From NCBI GenBank assembly GCA_947311625.1, contig CAMZKW010000002.1, forward strand, positions 83,013-115,984: DNA of 32,972 nucleotides. The letters are read 5' to 3'. The notes under the pieces were generated by a model. It searched no databases. It worked only from the letters and a program-made list of their open reading frames with translations, and was not told where the DNA came from. The position numbers and the translations under genes were made by a program. Of this stretch, positions 20,787 to 31,900 are shown one piece after another. Source of the DNA: Candidatus Campbelliibacteriota bacterium (lineage in GTDB: Bacteria; Patescibacteriota; Minisyncoccia; Phycocordibacterales; GCA-2747955). The first letter of the stretch is position 1; each line of letters begins with the position of its first letter.

Positions 20787-22562
20787 TTAATTACGTTGCC
20801 TTGTTCATTCAAGATATGCTTTATATTCTTCTTTTTGTATTTCTTCAATTTCTTTTTTTATTACTTTATCTGATTTTCTTTTTAGAGCATAAATTTCATT
20901 GGCATAGCTGGGTAGGAAAAATATTTTCGATTTAGGATTGTAAGCAATCGTTCCGGTTATTCTTTCGGAAATTGTTATAAATCCTAATTCCTTTCCGTCT
21001 AAACTTAATTCTGTCAACCTACCGGTATTTGCTCCTATATAAATTTTATCATTAATAATTTTAGGACTTGCAAAAATCCTTGCACCAGAATTTCATTTTC
21101 AAATTTCCTTTTGAATATCTAAATCAATTGCATATAAATTTTTATCCAATGAAGCAAGATATAAAATTCCATCATAAATTAACGGGGTAGAATAATAACC
21201 AAATTCTGCCTTATGTTTAAAAATCAATTCTCCATTTTTTCTATTTAAAATATAACTTCAACCAGAGGTTGTTGAAAAAGCCAACAAATCTCTTTTTTTA
21301 TCGTAAGCAATTGAAGCCTTAATGTCTGTATGTGAAAAACCAGTTAAAATTTCTCCCTCATTTACTTCTTCGGTTTTAAATTCTCATTTTTTTATTCCTT
21401 TTTTTGCATCATAAAGCCTTAATATTCCATCATTGCTTCCAATCACAACTTCTTTTGTTGTTTCAATGAATAACGGGGAAGAGTGGGTAAAAGATGGTGT
21501 AATATCTTTTCAAATAGTCTTACCTGTTTTTAAATCAAAGGCTAAAACACCACCTCTTTTTCTAATTAAGCCAAATTCCAAGCCAATAAATCCTAAACCT
21601 AATTTTTTTGAAATAGTTGGAGACGATCCAATTCAGTCAGCTTCAAAATTTATTCAAACTTTTTTGCCAGTTTCTTTGTTTAAAGCGTATAAATTTCCGT
21701 CATATGCTCCAAAAATTACTAAATTTTTGTAAATAACTGGAGTTGAAAATACACCTTTTCCTTTTGGATGAAAACCAACTTTAAATTTTCATACTACGGA
21801 ACCATCTTTTTGATTTATTGCCCAAAAATATCCAGAATCAGAACCAAAATAAATTTTATTTTCATCTAGGATAGGATTTGATTTTGGAACAACATAATAA
21901 TAATTTGGATTTGGTGCAGAAAATTTTCAAATTGTGTTAAAAGGGTAAGGGGCAGCTTCAAAATCTTTTTCTGTAGTTTTTTTATTTTTTAAACCTAATT
22001 CTTTTTCAAAATCATTTAATTCAAAAATATAATTTATTTTTATATTTTTATTATTAAGATATTCATAAAAATCATTATCCCTTCATTTTAAAATTGCTCA
22101 AACTTCATCAATTTTATATCCTAACTCTTCCAAAACAACAATTTGTCTAATGAAAGACTTACCTGAATTTATAATATCATCAACTAAAATTATTTTTTTA
22201 TCTTTTTCAACAACACCCTCTATCATTCTTAGAAGTCCTGATTTTTTTCTTGACTTTCTAATAAAAAAAGTATTTATATCTTTTTCTCATTGACTAAAAA
22301 TATATTGATTTAAACCAACTGCAAGTGGGATTCCAGCAACTTCCAAAGTCCCTATTTGAAATGGATATTTATTTTTATTTTGCTCTCAAAAAATTTCAGA
22401 AACTAAATTTAAAACTTCTCCTTTCATTAAAACTCTTCTAAAATCAAATAAAAAACCTTTTTCTCTTATGCCGCCCCTACCATCTGAAATATTTTCTTTG
22501 TCTGCAGTAATAAAAACTTCTTCAATAATTATCTTTTTTAATTTTTCTTTTTTTCCATTCAT
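20787..22562 (-). CDS. Orotate phosphoribosyltransferase-like domain fused to PQQ/BamB-type beta-propeller; UGA read as Trp
   Basis: N-terminal TFFIRKSRKKSGLLRMIEGVVEKDKKIILVDDIINSGKSF (OPRTase K-loop and PRPP-binding VDD motif), followed in frame by PQQ-like repeats (IYFGSDSGYFWAINQKDGSVVWKF, VIFGAYDGNLYALNKETGKKVW, VVIGSNDGILRLYDAKKGIKKW, LYLASLDKNLYAIDLDIQKEIWKW). 592 codons including stop, no TAA/TAG interruption. Confidence 0.85.
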
Positions 22563-22610
22563 AAAAAAAATTATAGCATTTTTTTTTAAAAAAGGTATAA
22601 TAATTTTATT

Positions 22611-23909
22611 ATGAATAATTTAATTAAAAATATTTTCAATTCAAAATGAGAAAAAAAGTTTTTTAACTTTTATCATAAGTTTTTTTCGTTAAAAGAAATT
22701 GAAAATTCAACTGGATTGATTTGGGTTTGAGGGACTTTATTATTATCTTATTTTGTTTCATTTTCTGCTTGAGCTATACATCCAACAGCAATGACCAAAA
22801 TGGGAGTATCATCTGGTCAATATAGTTGTTGAGATTATTATCAATCTTGCGGGCGTTGACACATTTTTGATGCGCTTCCATTAGGTTATTCACAAACGAG
22901 TTTTTATATGGGTATTTTTGGTATTCTTGTTTTGATAATAGTTTTACTAAAAAAAAGAGAATATATTTTAGCTCATATCTTAACTTCTCTTTTATTTATT
23001 TGACATTTTTTAAATTTATTTATTTTAACTAGTGCTTTTGTGGGAAATTATGAGTATTTTGTTTTTGTCTTTGGTTTAATATTTTTATTTATTCCGCATA
23101 AAGAATGATTTTTAAAATTATCTTTGGTTGCATTTTATTTTTTAGCTTCAACTTTAAAATTAAATGATGGTTGAATTTTGGGAACTTACTTTACTTCAAT
23201 GTTTACAGGAGCACCGTTGGCTCCAGATTGATTTGTGCCAATTGCAACAAATTTAACAATTTTAGCCCAAATGGTTTTTGCCTGATTCATATTCTCAAAA
23301 AATAAAATTCTGAGAAATATAATGGTTGTTTATTTTCTGTTCTTCCATTTGTATTCTGGAATTTTAGTTGGTTATAAATATCCATCAGTGGTAGTTCCAA
23401 TTTTTGTCGTTTTATATATTTTATATTATAGATGGCAGAAACCACCACTTGATAAAAAATCAATTATTGGATGAAGTTTAATTTTTATGATGTTGATTAT
23501 TCAAATGATAAAAATTTGAATTCCGGGAGACGTTAGAATGACGATGGAGGGAAATAAATATGGTTTATATATGTTTGAAGCAAATCACCAATGCGTTTCG
23601 ACAATCGAAATAGAAAATAAAGATGGTAAAAAAATAAAAATGAGGGCAAAGTCTGAATCTGCCAGAAGTCGTTGTGATCCTTATAAATATTGATGAAAAA
23701 TAAAGAAACAATATTGTGTTAAATTAGAAGTAAAAAAAATTGCTTGAACTTTTGACCATTCTATAAATGGAGAACCTTTTTATAGAATTGTCGACAGTAA
23801 TAATATTTGTAATTTAGAGTATCAAGCAGGGGAACATAATAAATGAATAAAATTAAAAAAAGATAAACCTGAGATTGTTGGTTATCCTTATAAAAATTGA
23901 TATAAATAA
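22611..23909 (+). CDS. Multi-pass membrane protein with C-terminal soluble domain, possibly HTTM-like; almost all Trp codons are UGA
   Basis: MNNLIKNIFNSK[W]EKKFFNFYHKFF...STGLIWV[W]GTLLLSYFVSFSA[W]AIHP...GNKYGLYMFEANHQCVSTIEIENKDGKKIKMRAKS. About 17 UGA versus 2 UGG by eye; not represented in the ORF track. Confidence 0.75.
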
Positions 23910-23916
23910 TAAAAAT

Positions 23917-24102
23917 ATGGAAAATAAAAAAATGATAAAAATGGAGGCGTTACCAAATACTCCAGAAATTCAATTAACAACAACACAGAAATTTTTAAAA
24001 CCGCATTTAAAACAGATAGAGTTGTTTTGGTGATTTATATTTTGGTTAATAATCATAGTTTTATTATATAAATTATGAGGTTTTTGAAAAGAAGAAAAGT
24101 AA
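23917..24102 (+). CDS. Small single-TM protein; UGA read as Trp
   Basis: MENKKMIKMEALPNTPEIQLTTTQKFLKPHLKQIELFW[W]FIFWLIIIVLLYKL[W]GF[W]KEEK*. Confidence 0.55.
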
Positions 24103-24157
24103 AAATAAAATTTTGTTTTTTCTCTTTTTTTTTGTATAATAATATTATTATAAGTTA

Positions 24158-24180
24158 GGGTGGCGGCTTCGCCGCCACCC
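24158..24180. repeat. GC-rich hairpin (10-bp perfect stem) upstream of peptide gene B
   Basis: GGGTGGCGGC-TTC-GCCGCCACCC. Confidence 0.85.
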
Positions 24181-24197
24181 ACCTAATAAAAAAAAAT

Positions 24198-24527
24198 ATG
24201 AAAAAATACATAAAACAAATAAGCTATGGGGTGGTAGCCTTATTTACTATAATAGGTGGGCTATTCGTAATTACAAATAAAAGTGAGGTTGATGCGGGTG
24301 CACCGTCTCAAAAAAAATGTGATAGTGGGTCCGGCTCAACTCAAACTTGTTCAGATTGAGATGATAAGAATGGAGTTAGACATAATCAAAGAAATAGATC
24401 ATGATATTCATATACTGAAAGGTATATTCCTGGTAATGGTGCTCATTGTCATTACTGATCTTGTTCTGATGATGGCGGTAATGCTGATGGTGGTTCTGCT
24501 GATTATAAAGTTTTTAATGATAAATAA
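24198..24527 (+). CDS. Small secreted Cys-containing peptide, copy B (EVDAGAPS motif); UGA read as Trp
   Basis: MKKYIKQISYGVVALFTIIGGLFVITNKSEVDAGAPSQKKCDSGSGSTQTCSD[W]DDKNGVRHNQRNRS[W]YSYTERYIPGNGAHCHY[W]SCSDDGGNADGGSADYKVFNDK*. Confidence 0.65.
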
Positions 24528-24529
24528 TT

Positions 24530-25579
24530 ATGAAATGATTAATTAGTTTAGTAGGGATTATAGTATTAGGATTTATTTCTTATTTTTTCTATAACCAAAT
24601 AAGTCAGGTCAATCCAGAATTTAGTTTTAAGAACGAAGAAAACATTTCCAATAATAAAAAAAATGAAAATACAAAAAAAGAAGTTTTTGATTATACAGAT
24701 GATTTAAATAAGATTGCTATTAATGAAAAAAAAGCTTCTGAAAAAATTAAATTAATTGATTCTTATGTGAAAGAAGTTGAATCTGTTGATAAAAATTTAG
24801 CTTTAGGTCAGTTAAGATTAAAGGCTAAGATTTTAGGGGATCAAAGAAATGATAAGGCTAAGGTTTTAGAATCAATAAAGCTATGGAAAGAAATTTATAG
24901 AAAGGCTGATCCTGGAACAAGAATAAAAGCAGATGCATTGAGAAGGATCGCTAGAATGTATTGAATAACTGGAGGTGATGAAAATGTTGCTCAAGAAATT
25001 TTTAAAGATAATGACTTTAAAAAATATCTATCAAAAGATAAAACAATCGGTAAATCTTTAATAAATATTTTTAAAGAGTCATATAATATAAAACCAAATT
25101 TAAAATCAGCCTTAGAATTAGTATTTTGATATTCAGAATTAGGAAATAATGAAGAAGGAAAAAAGTGACTTGATATTTATGAAGAAATTAAAAAAGAAAT
25201 AGGGTATTCTTCATTAAGTATGCAGGAGGCGATTACTTTATATAATATAGATAATAAAAAAGAATCCTTTGCTTTATTTGAAAAAATAATAAATGATAAA
25301 CATGAACAGTACTTAAAGGCTTTTCCTCTTGGTTTCTATGCAACTTATTTAAATAAAGAAACAAATAAGGATAGAAATAAAATCAAAGAAATTTTAAATA
25401 AGTTGATGGAAAATATTAAAACCGATCCTAAACCAGAATACAATCAATTTTTGTATTTCTTAAAGGTTCAAGCTAAAAAAGAAAAAAGGGATTTATTGGC
25501 GACTGGTTTAGAAGAATTAGCAAGAGATTATCCAGAATTTAAAACATTTTTAGAAGCTTATGGTTTTAAAGTTAATTAA
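24530..25579 (+). CDS. Membrane-anchored/secreted TPR-like helical repeat protein, copy B; UGA read as Trp
   Basis: MK[W]LISLVGIIVLGFISYFFY N-terminus; helical repeats; ADALRRIARMY[W]ITGGDENVAQEIFKDNDFKKYL resembles copy A. Confidence 0.75.
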
Positions 25580-25585
25580 ATAAAT

Positions 25586-27556
25586 ATGAAAATTTTAAAA
25601 AATAAAAAAATATTTGCTTTATTGGTAGGATTGTTAGTTCTTTTGATTTTATTCTTTCTTTTAAGTCAGAATAAAATTACAAAAAAAGAACTTACCAACC
25701 AGGAAAAAGCAGTAAAGATAGTTCAAGAAGCAGATAAATATTTTGAAAATGCCACTGCAGAATCTTATGATGTTGCTAAGGCAGATGAGTTATATCATCA
25801 AGCACATAAACTTGACACAAATAATGAAAGAGCTTTTTATCAGTTAGTTAGGGTTTATTATGTTCAAGGGGAATTTAATGATGCAAATTCTTATGGAGAT
25901 GAATTTATCAAAAAATTTCCTAACAATGGAAGAATTCATTATATTTTAGGTTTAAATAATGCTTATGCTAGAAATTTAGATAGGGCTGAAAAAGAATTTA
26001 AAGAATTTATAAATTCAAAAGAAGTTGGAGAGGCTGGTTATTTAGATTTGGCTTGGGTGTATTTTAAAAAGGGAGAGTATCAAAAAGCAAAAGAAACTTT
26101 GGAAGCAGGAATTCAAAGATTTGGAGATAATGCTTGATTAAATCTTTCTCTAGCAATGAATAAATTTAATTTAGGGGAAGATAAAAAAGAAGTTTTGGCT
26201 TTGTTAGAAAAAGCAAAAACACAAGCAGAAAAAATTGATGAAAAAATTTGAAAGAGAAATTATTCATCAAATGATCCAAAATCATACAAAGATGATATTA
26301 ATAAATTTAGAAAGATTATTGATCTTAATATAAAACTTGTAAATGGAGAAGATATTTTTGCTGATGTTGTTGGTTTGGATAAAGGATTACAGATTGAAAC
26401 TTTATCCCCAAAAGGTTTAAAGGGTGGTTATACAGTTTCAGCTTGTTGTTCTGCACAAAAAGGGCAGAAGTGTAATGGCCCAGATAATGCTTGCGGTATG
26501 CATATAACTAATGGACAAATAGATTGTTCTGGTAAGTGTTCCATTCTTAAAAAAGCTGATAAATCTTACTGCACAGAAATTCAATTTTGAACTGAAAAAG
26601 TTGATTTATGAGATCAAAAGAAAGAAGTATGTAAAAATATTATCTGGGGAGAGTGAAAAAAAATTCCTGGGCAAGAAAAAGAAAAAAGAATAGGTAATGG
26701 AGAGATGCTAATAAAAGATTATAGACTTCATAATGTTGCACAAAAACAAAAAACTATTACTGGTAAAGAAAAACCTTCAAATATTTCAAATGCAACTAGC
26801 AAAATACATACAGAATTGCCAATTAAAAATTTAGGAGAGAAAAGAGATAAAAATTTAAAAAGTAATAGCAATGCAATAGTTTTTTATACAACATTAGAGT
26901 GTCAGATTGAAGAAGAGAGGCCTACAAATTGTATTTCAGATCATAATTTTAAACCTTCAAGTGATAATGTTTGTAAAGAAGTTAGGTTTGAGCAGCATGA
27001 TAATTGTTGAAATAAAAGATGAGTTAATGGTGATAAAGTTGGATGTACTTGTGGTGATAATTGTGATGATCCGACAGATCCTAGTGATGATGATCCGACA
27101 GATCTAGACGATATTATAAATACTGAAATTCCAATAGTTTTACCAGAACATCCAGTTCAAGAAGAAATTAGTATTGAATCTGGCTGATCATTAGATAATA
27201 TTCATTGAAATTCTTTTGATAAAATTGCATTATTAAAAACATCAAATATAAAAATATATGTTAGAGCTCAACCAAGAGGGGCTTGTTGAAGCAGTGGTTC
27301 GTGGGGAGATATATTTACTTTTAATATAAATAATACTAAAGTTAATGGAGTTGATAAAAGAAATAAATGACTAGGTATAGAAAACATTGTTTCTTTGGAG
27401 GGTGTGAGTACTTCTATTATACTTAAACCAAATTCTCATGCTCAAGAAGGTATTGTATTTTCACAACCAATAAAAAGTAGTTTTTGTGACGGTGCAGGAA
27501 TATCAAATAATGAGTTAAAGGTTAAGATTGTTAATATTATTCAACAAGAAATTTAA
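25586..27556 (+). CDS. TPR protein with N-terminal TM/signal and Cys-rich extracellular C-terminal region; UGA read as Trp
   Basis: MKILKNKKIFALLVGLLVLLILFFLL; TPRs (ADELYHQAHKLDTNNERAFYQLVRVYYVQGEFNDANSY; AGYLDLAWVYFKKGEYQKAKETLEAGIQRFGDNA); VSACCSAQKGQKCNGPDNACGMHITNGQIDCSGKCS. Confidence 0.8.
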
Positions 27557-27582
27557 AAAGACTAGAAAAAGTCTTTTTTCTT
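27555..27582 (+). terminator. Intrinsic terminator
   Basis: AAAAAGACTAGAAAAAGTCTTTTTTC. Confidence 0.7.
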
Positions 27583-27597
27583 TGCTATAATAAATTT

Positions 27598-28869
27598 ATG
27601 AATTTTAAAAAAAATTTTTTTTGGATTATTATTTTACTCTTTTTCTATAGTAGTATTATTTTTGCTATAAATCTACAGACATCAACAAATATACCGGTAT
27701 TATATGTGCAGGTTTTTCACAATGGAAAATGAAGTGGCTGGTCTGATCAAGCTGAAGTTTCTAAAGGAGATAAAGTATGATTCCATATTCATTCTTACGC
27801 TAATGGTGGGGATATTAAAAATTTAGTTAATTATTTAGATAATATAAATAATTATTCTTTTTTAAAAAATAATACTCATACTATAGTATCTACTCTAAAA
27901 GCGGCAAATGCTAATAAAATTTCTGGTTCAGTTCAGTTAAAATTTAAGGATAATTTAAAATTTAAATATGCTGGTTATAAATGAGCTACAAAGTTAAAAG
28001 GCCCAAATCCTGAAATAGATCAACATTATAAAAAAGTTCCTTTTGGGCAAAATGGTGATGAGGTTTTAACAAGAGAAGGTGTAAAATTAGGTAATTTAGA
28101 TAAAGATCATAGAAGTAATTTTTTAGTATTTTTCTATTTAGAAGGTGTAGAGCCAGCAATCTCTGGAAATTGTGGTGATATAAAAAATTCTTGTAAAAAG
28201 GGAAAATTTATTGATATTAAAGATGATAATTTTTATTATAAATGAAGATGTTTAGGTCTTAATGGTGGGGAAAATAAAAATTGTGAATTAAGAAAAATCC
28301 CCATGGATGGAGTTTGTTCATCTAAATTTAATAAATGTTTAAAGGGGTATTTTAATGATTTGAAAGATGACGATAAATATTATATATGAAAATGCAATGG
28401 ACTAAATGGTGGTAAATCAGAAGAATGTAAAGTTGAAAAAAAACCAATAAATGGTGTGTGTGGTAGAAGTTTAAATAAGTGCTCCCATGGAAGTTTCTTG
28501 GATATCAAGGACAGTCATGAAAAAAAATTTTGAAAATGTAGAGGGTTATATGGGGGGCAAGATATAAACTGTTCTATACAAAAAATGTGTCCATGTACTT
28601 TAAATAAAGTAACTGATACTTCTAAGATTAATTCATCAACTATTAAAACTAGTGAGTATTCTGATTATGATTTTAAAAAAATATCAGATGAAAATATAAA
28701 ATTAAAATTAGATTTAAAATCTTGTAAAAATCCAAATATTAAAAATATAGTGGATAATTTAAATTATAAGATATGATTAAATTTTAAATTATGACATTGA
28801 ATACTATTAATAATATATACATTAATAATTGTTTTAATAACTAAATTACTATCGAAAAAAAGAAATTAA
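27598..28869 (+). CDS. Secreted/surface protein with three Cys-rich W-x-C-x-G-x-N/Y-G-G repeats and C-terminal TM; UGA read as Trp
   Basis: Signal peptide MNFKKNFFWIIILLFFYSSIIFA; three repeats of the form G(N/V)C...C..G.F.D(I/L)KD....W.C.GL.GG....C; C-terminal hydrophobic helix then KKRN*. Confidence 0.82.
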
Positions 28870-28886
28870 TTATTTCTTTTTTTTAT
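28853..28886 (+). terminator. Intrinsic terminator overlapping the stop codon
   Basis: AAAAAAAGAAAT-taatt-ATTTCTTTTTTTT. Confidence 0.6.
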
Positions 28887-28911
28887 ATTTTAATTATTGT
28901 ATAATAAAGAT

Positions 28912-31900
28912 ATGATAAATAATTCTCTAGAAAAGAATATAAGTACACCAAAGCAAGAACTAGGTGAATTTAAAAATATTATTGAAAAAAAATCGGAAAT
29001 AAATTACGGGGAAAAATTTGAATCTCTCGATGATAAAAAAAAACTTGAAATAATAAAAACAGGTTTAGAACAACATAAGAATATTAATTCCGATAGGAAA
29101 ACACCTGAATATTCTGAAAAAATAAATCAGGCAGAGTCTGTTGTTTTAAGATTATCTCCAGAAAAAGATGATGAAAAAATGGAGGAACTACTAGGGTTAA
29201 TGGAGGAGGTTGGTATTTTAAATACCATAGAGTCTATAGAAAAAACAGAATCTTTTCATATCCTAGATGACTTTCATAGATTATTAGTCCAATATATCAA
29301 GGCTGGACACGAAACCGATGTTAAAGAAAAATTAGATATATATCCAGGATTACACATGTCTCTTTTTGAAATAAAATTACCTTCAATAGATAGAGAAGAG
29401 GATAAGGGGAAAAAACTTGAAGAACTTTTATCCTCAATGGAACAATTTTATTCTGGAATGTTTGCTTTAGCTGATAATGGAGTAAAAAATTTTTTCTCCA
29501 TAGAGGTTTCTTTTCCTGAAGGATCAGATCAAGTTAGTTTTTTCTGTGCTATTCCAGATGAAAAATCAGGACTATTTAGAAATCAAATTTTAGCTATTTT
29601 TTCCGATGCAAAAATTTCAGAGATAACAGATGACTATAATATTTTTAATGGATTAAAAAATGTTTCTGGTTCTGTTTTAAAATTTCAAGAATCTGAATAT
29701 TTACCTATAAAAACATATAAAGAATTAGACTACGATCCTATAAATATTATTTTGCAATCTTTTAATAATTTAGATATTAATGAAGGCGGTTCTATACAAA
29801 TAATTTTGTCACCTGCAAAACAAAATAAAAATGAAGATTTTGATAAAAAAATAGATGCCTTAAACGAGGGTAAGAATATAAAATCAGCTTTGAGTGGAGA
29901 AAAAAGTTTAATTTTTAAAGCTGCAGATTCTTTGCATGAAGCATTATTTAGTTCTGGAGATAAAAAAGAAGAAAAAGAAATTAAAGATAGAGAAAAAAGA
30001 AATATTATAATAGAACAATTAAAACTCAAAAATATTTCAAGATTATATAATGCAAATATTAGAATAATTACTTCGGGAAAAAATCAATCCCACGCGGATA
30101 TAATTCGTTCAGAATTGGAATCATCATTTTTACAATTTGAAAATGTTAATGGTAATAAATTTAAATTTAAAAAAATTGATAAAAAATATATTGAAGAATT
30201 TGTTAGAAAATATACATTCAGAATATTTGATAAAAAAGATTCTATAATGTTAAACACTACCGAGCTTACTTCTGTATTTCATTTTCCAAGGCAAAAACTT
30301 GGTGTTGGAAATATTTTGTCATCTTCAAATACCGTTGGAGCCCAAGTTTCTTCTAAAATAAAATCTGTGAAAGGTGAATATGGAGAAAAAAATATATTAA
30401 TTAATTCATCCTTTGATGTAGCTAATAATAAAATTGAAAAAATAGAATCAGATGACCTATGAGATAGGGGAGAAGTAGAAGAAAATACTTTTGTAGATAA
30501 AGAAATTAAGAATGATAGTGTAAATAATCCTTTTGCTAATTTTAAATTAAATAAAGAAGAATTTTTTGAAGATGAAAATAATTATTTAAAAGGAAAATTA
30601 TCTAAAAAAACTATAGAAAGTAAAAAAGATACTGAAGAAATATTATCCAACAATAGTAATAATACTTATGAAAATATTAATGAGGTAAATCAAAATAAGC
30701 AACTTGGTGGTTTAAAAAATATGGGTGATGCTTCTTTTAAAGAAGGGAAAAATATAATTTTAGGGATTAATGAATATCAGGGTATAGAAACACCTATCTA
30801 TTTACAACCCTTAGACAGAATGAGACATATGTATGTTATAGGTCAGACTGGTACTGGTAAAACCACTCTCTTAAAAAACATGATTGTACAGGATATAAAA
30901 AATGGAGATGGGGTTTGTTTTATAGATCCACATGGTTCAGATATTGAAGACATATTAGCCCAAATACCACCGGAAAGACATGATGATGTTATTTACTTTG
31001 ATCCTGCCTATCTAGAACGTCCTATGGGGTTAAATATGCTTGAATATGATGCAAGATATCCAGAACAGAAATCTTTTGTTGTAAATGAGCTTTTATCGAT
31101 TTTTGATAAACTATTTGATATGAAAACATCAGGTGGACCAATGTTTGAAATGTATTTTAGAAATGCAGTATTATTAACAATTGATGACCCAGAAGATGAA
31201 GCAACTCTACTTGATGTTGTAAGAGTGTTATCTGATAAAGAATATAGACAGTCAAAATTAAAAAAATCAACTAACATTACTGTAAATCAATTTTGAACTA
31301 AAATTGCTGAGCAAGCTGGTGGGGATGCTTCTATGGAAAATGTAATACCATATATTACATCAAAATTTGATGGATTTCTATCTAATGATTATATGAGACC
31401 TATTATTTCACAGGGGAAATCAGCATTTAATTTTAGACAAGTAATGGATGATAAAAAAATCCTTTTGATTAATTTATCAAAGGGAAGACTAGGTGAATTG
31501 AATGCTAATTTAATAGGTCTTATATTCGTTGGTAAAATTTTAATGGCTGCTTTATCTAGGGTTGATTCTTTAGATCAAAATTTACCACCATTTTATCTTT
31601 ATATAGATGAGTTTCAAAATGTTACAACTGATTCTATAGCTTCAATTTTATCGGAAGCTAGAAAATATAAACTTTCATTAAATATAGCTCATCAGTATAT
31701 AAAACAAATTGATGAAAGTATTAAAGATGCTGTATTTGGTAATGTTGGATCAATGGCAATTTTTAGGGTAGGTCAGGAAGATGCTGAATTTCTAGAAAAA
31801 CAATTGGCTCCAACTTTTAGTGCTTCTGATATTGCTTCCATTGATAATAGAAATGCTTATCTAAAAATGCTTGTTGATGGAGAACCGCAAAAACCATTCA

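Noticed and set aside
21433-21732. Plus-strand 99-aa ORF
   Set aside because: Antisense to the beta-propeller domain of the 20787-22562 CDS.
24283-24546. ORF-track protein MRLMRVHRLKKNVIVGPAQ...
   Set aside because: Overlaps in a different frame the better supported secreted peptide CDS 24198-24527, which has a paralog at 20355-20627.
26907-27107. 66-aa plus-strand ORF rich in Ile/Val
   Set aside because: Out-of-frame within the 25586-27556 CDS.
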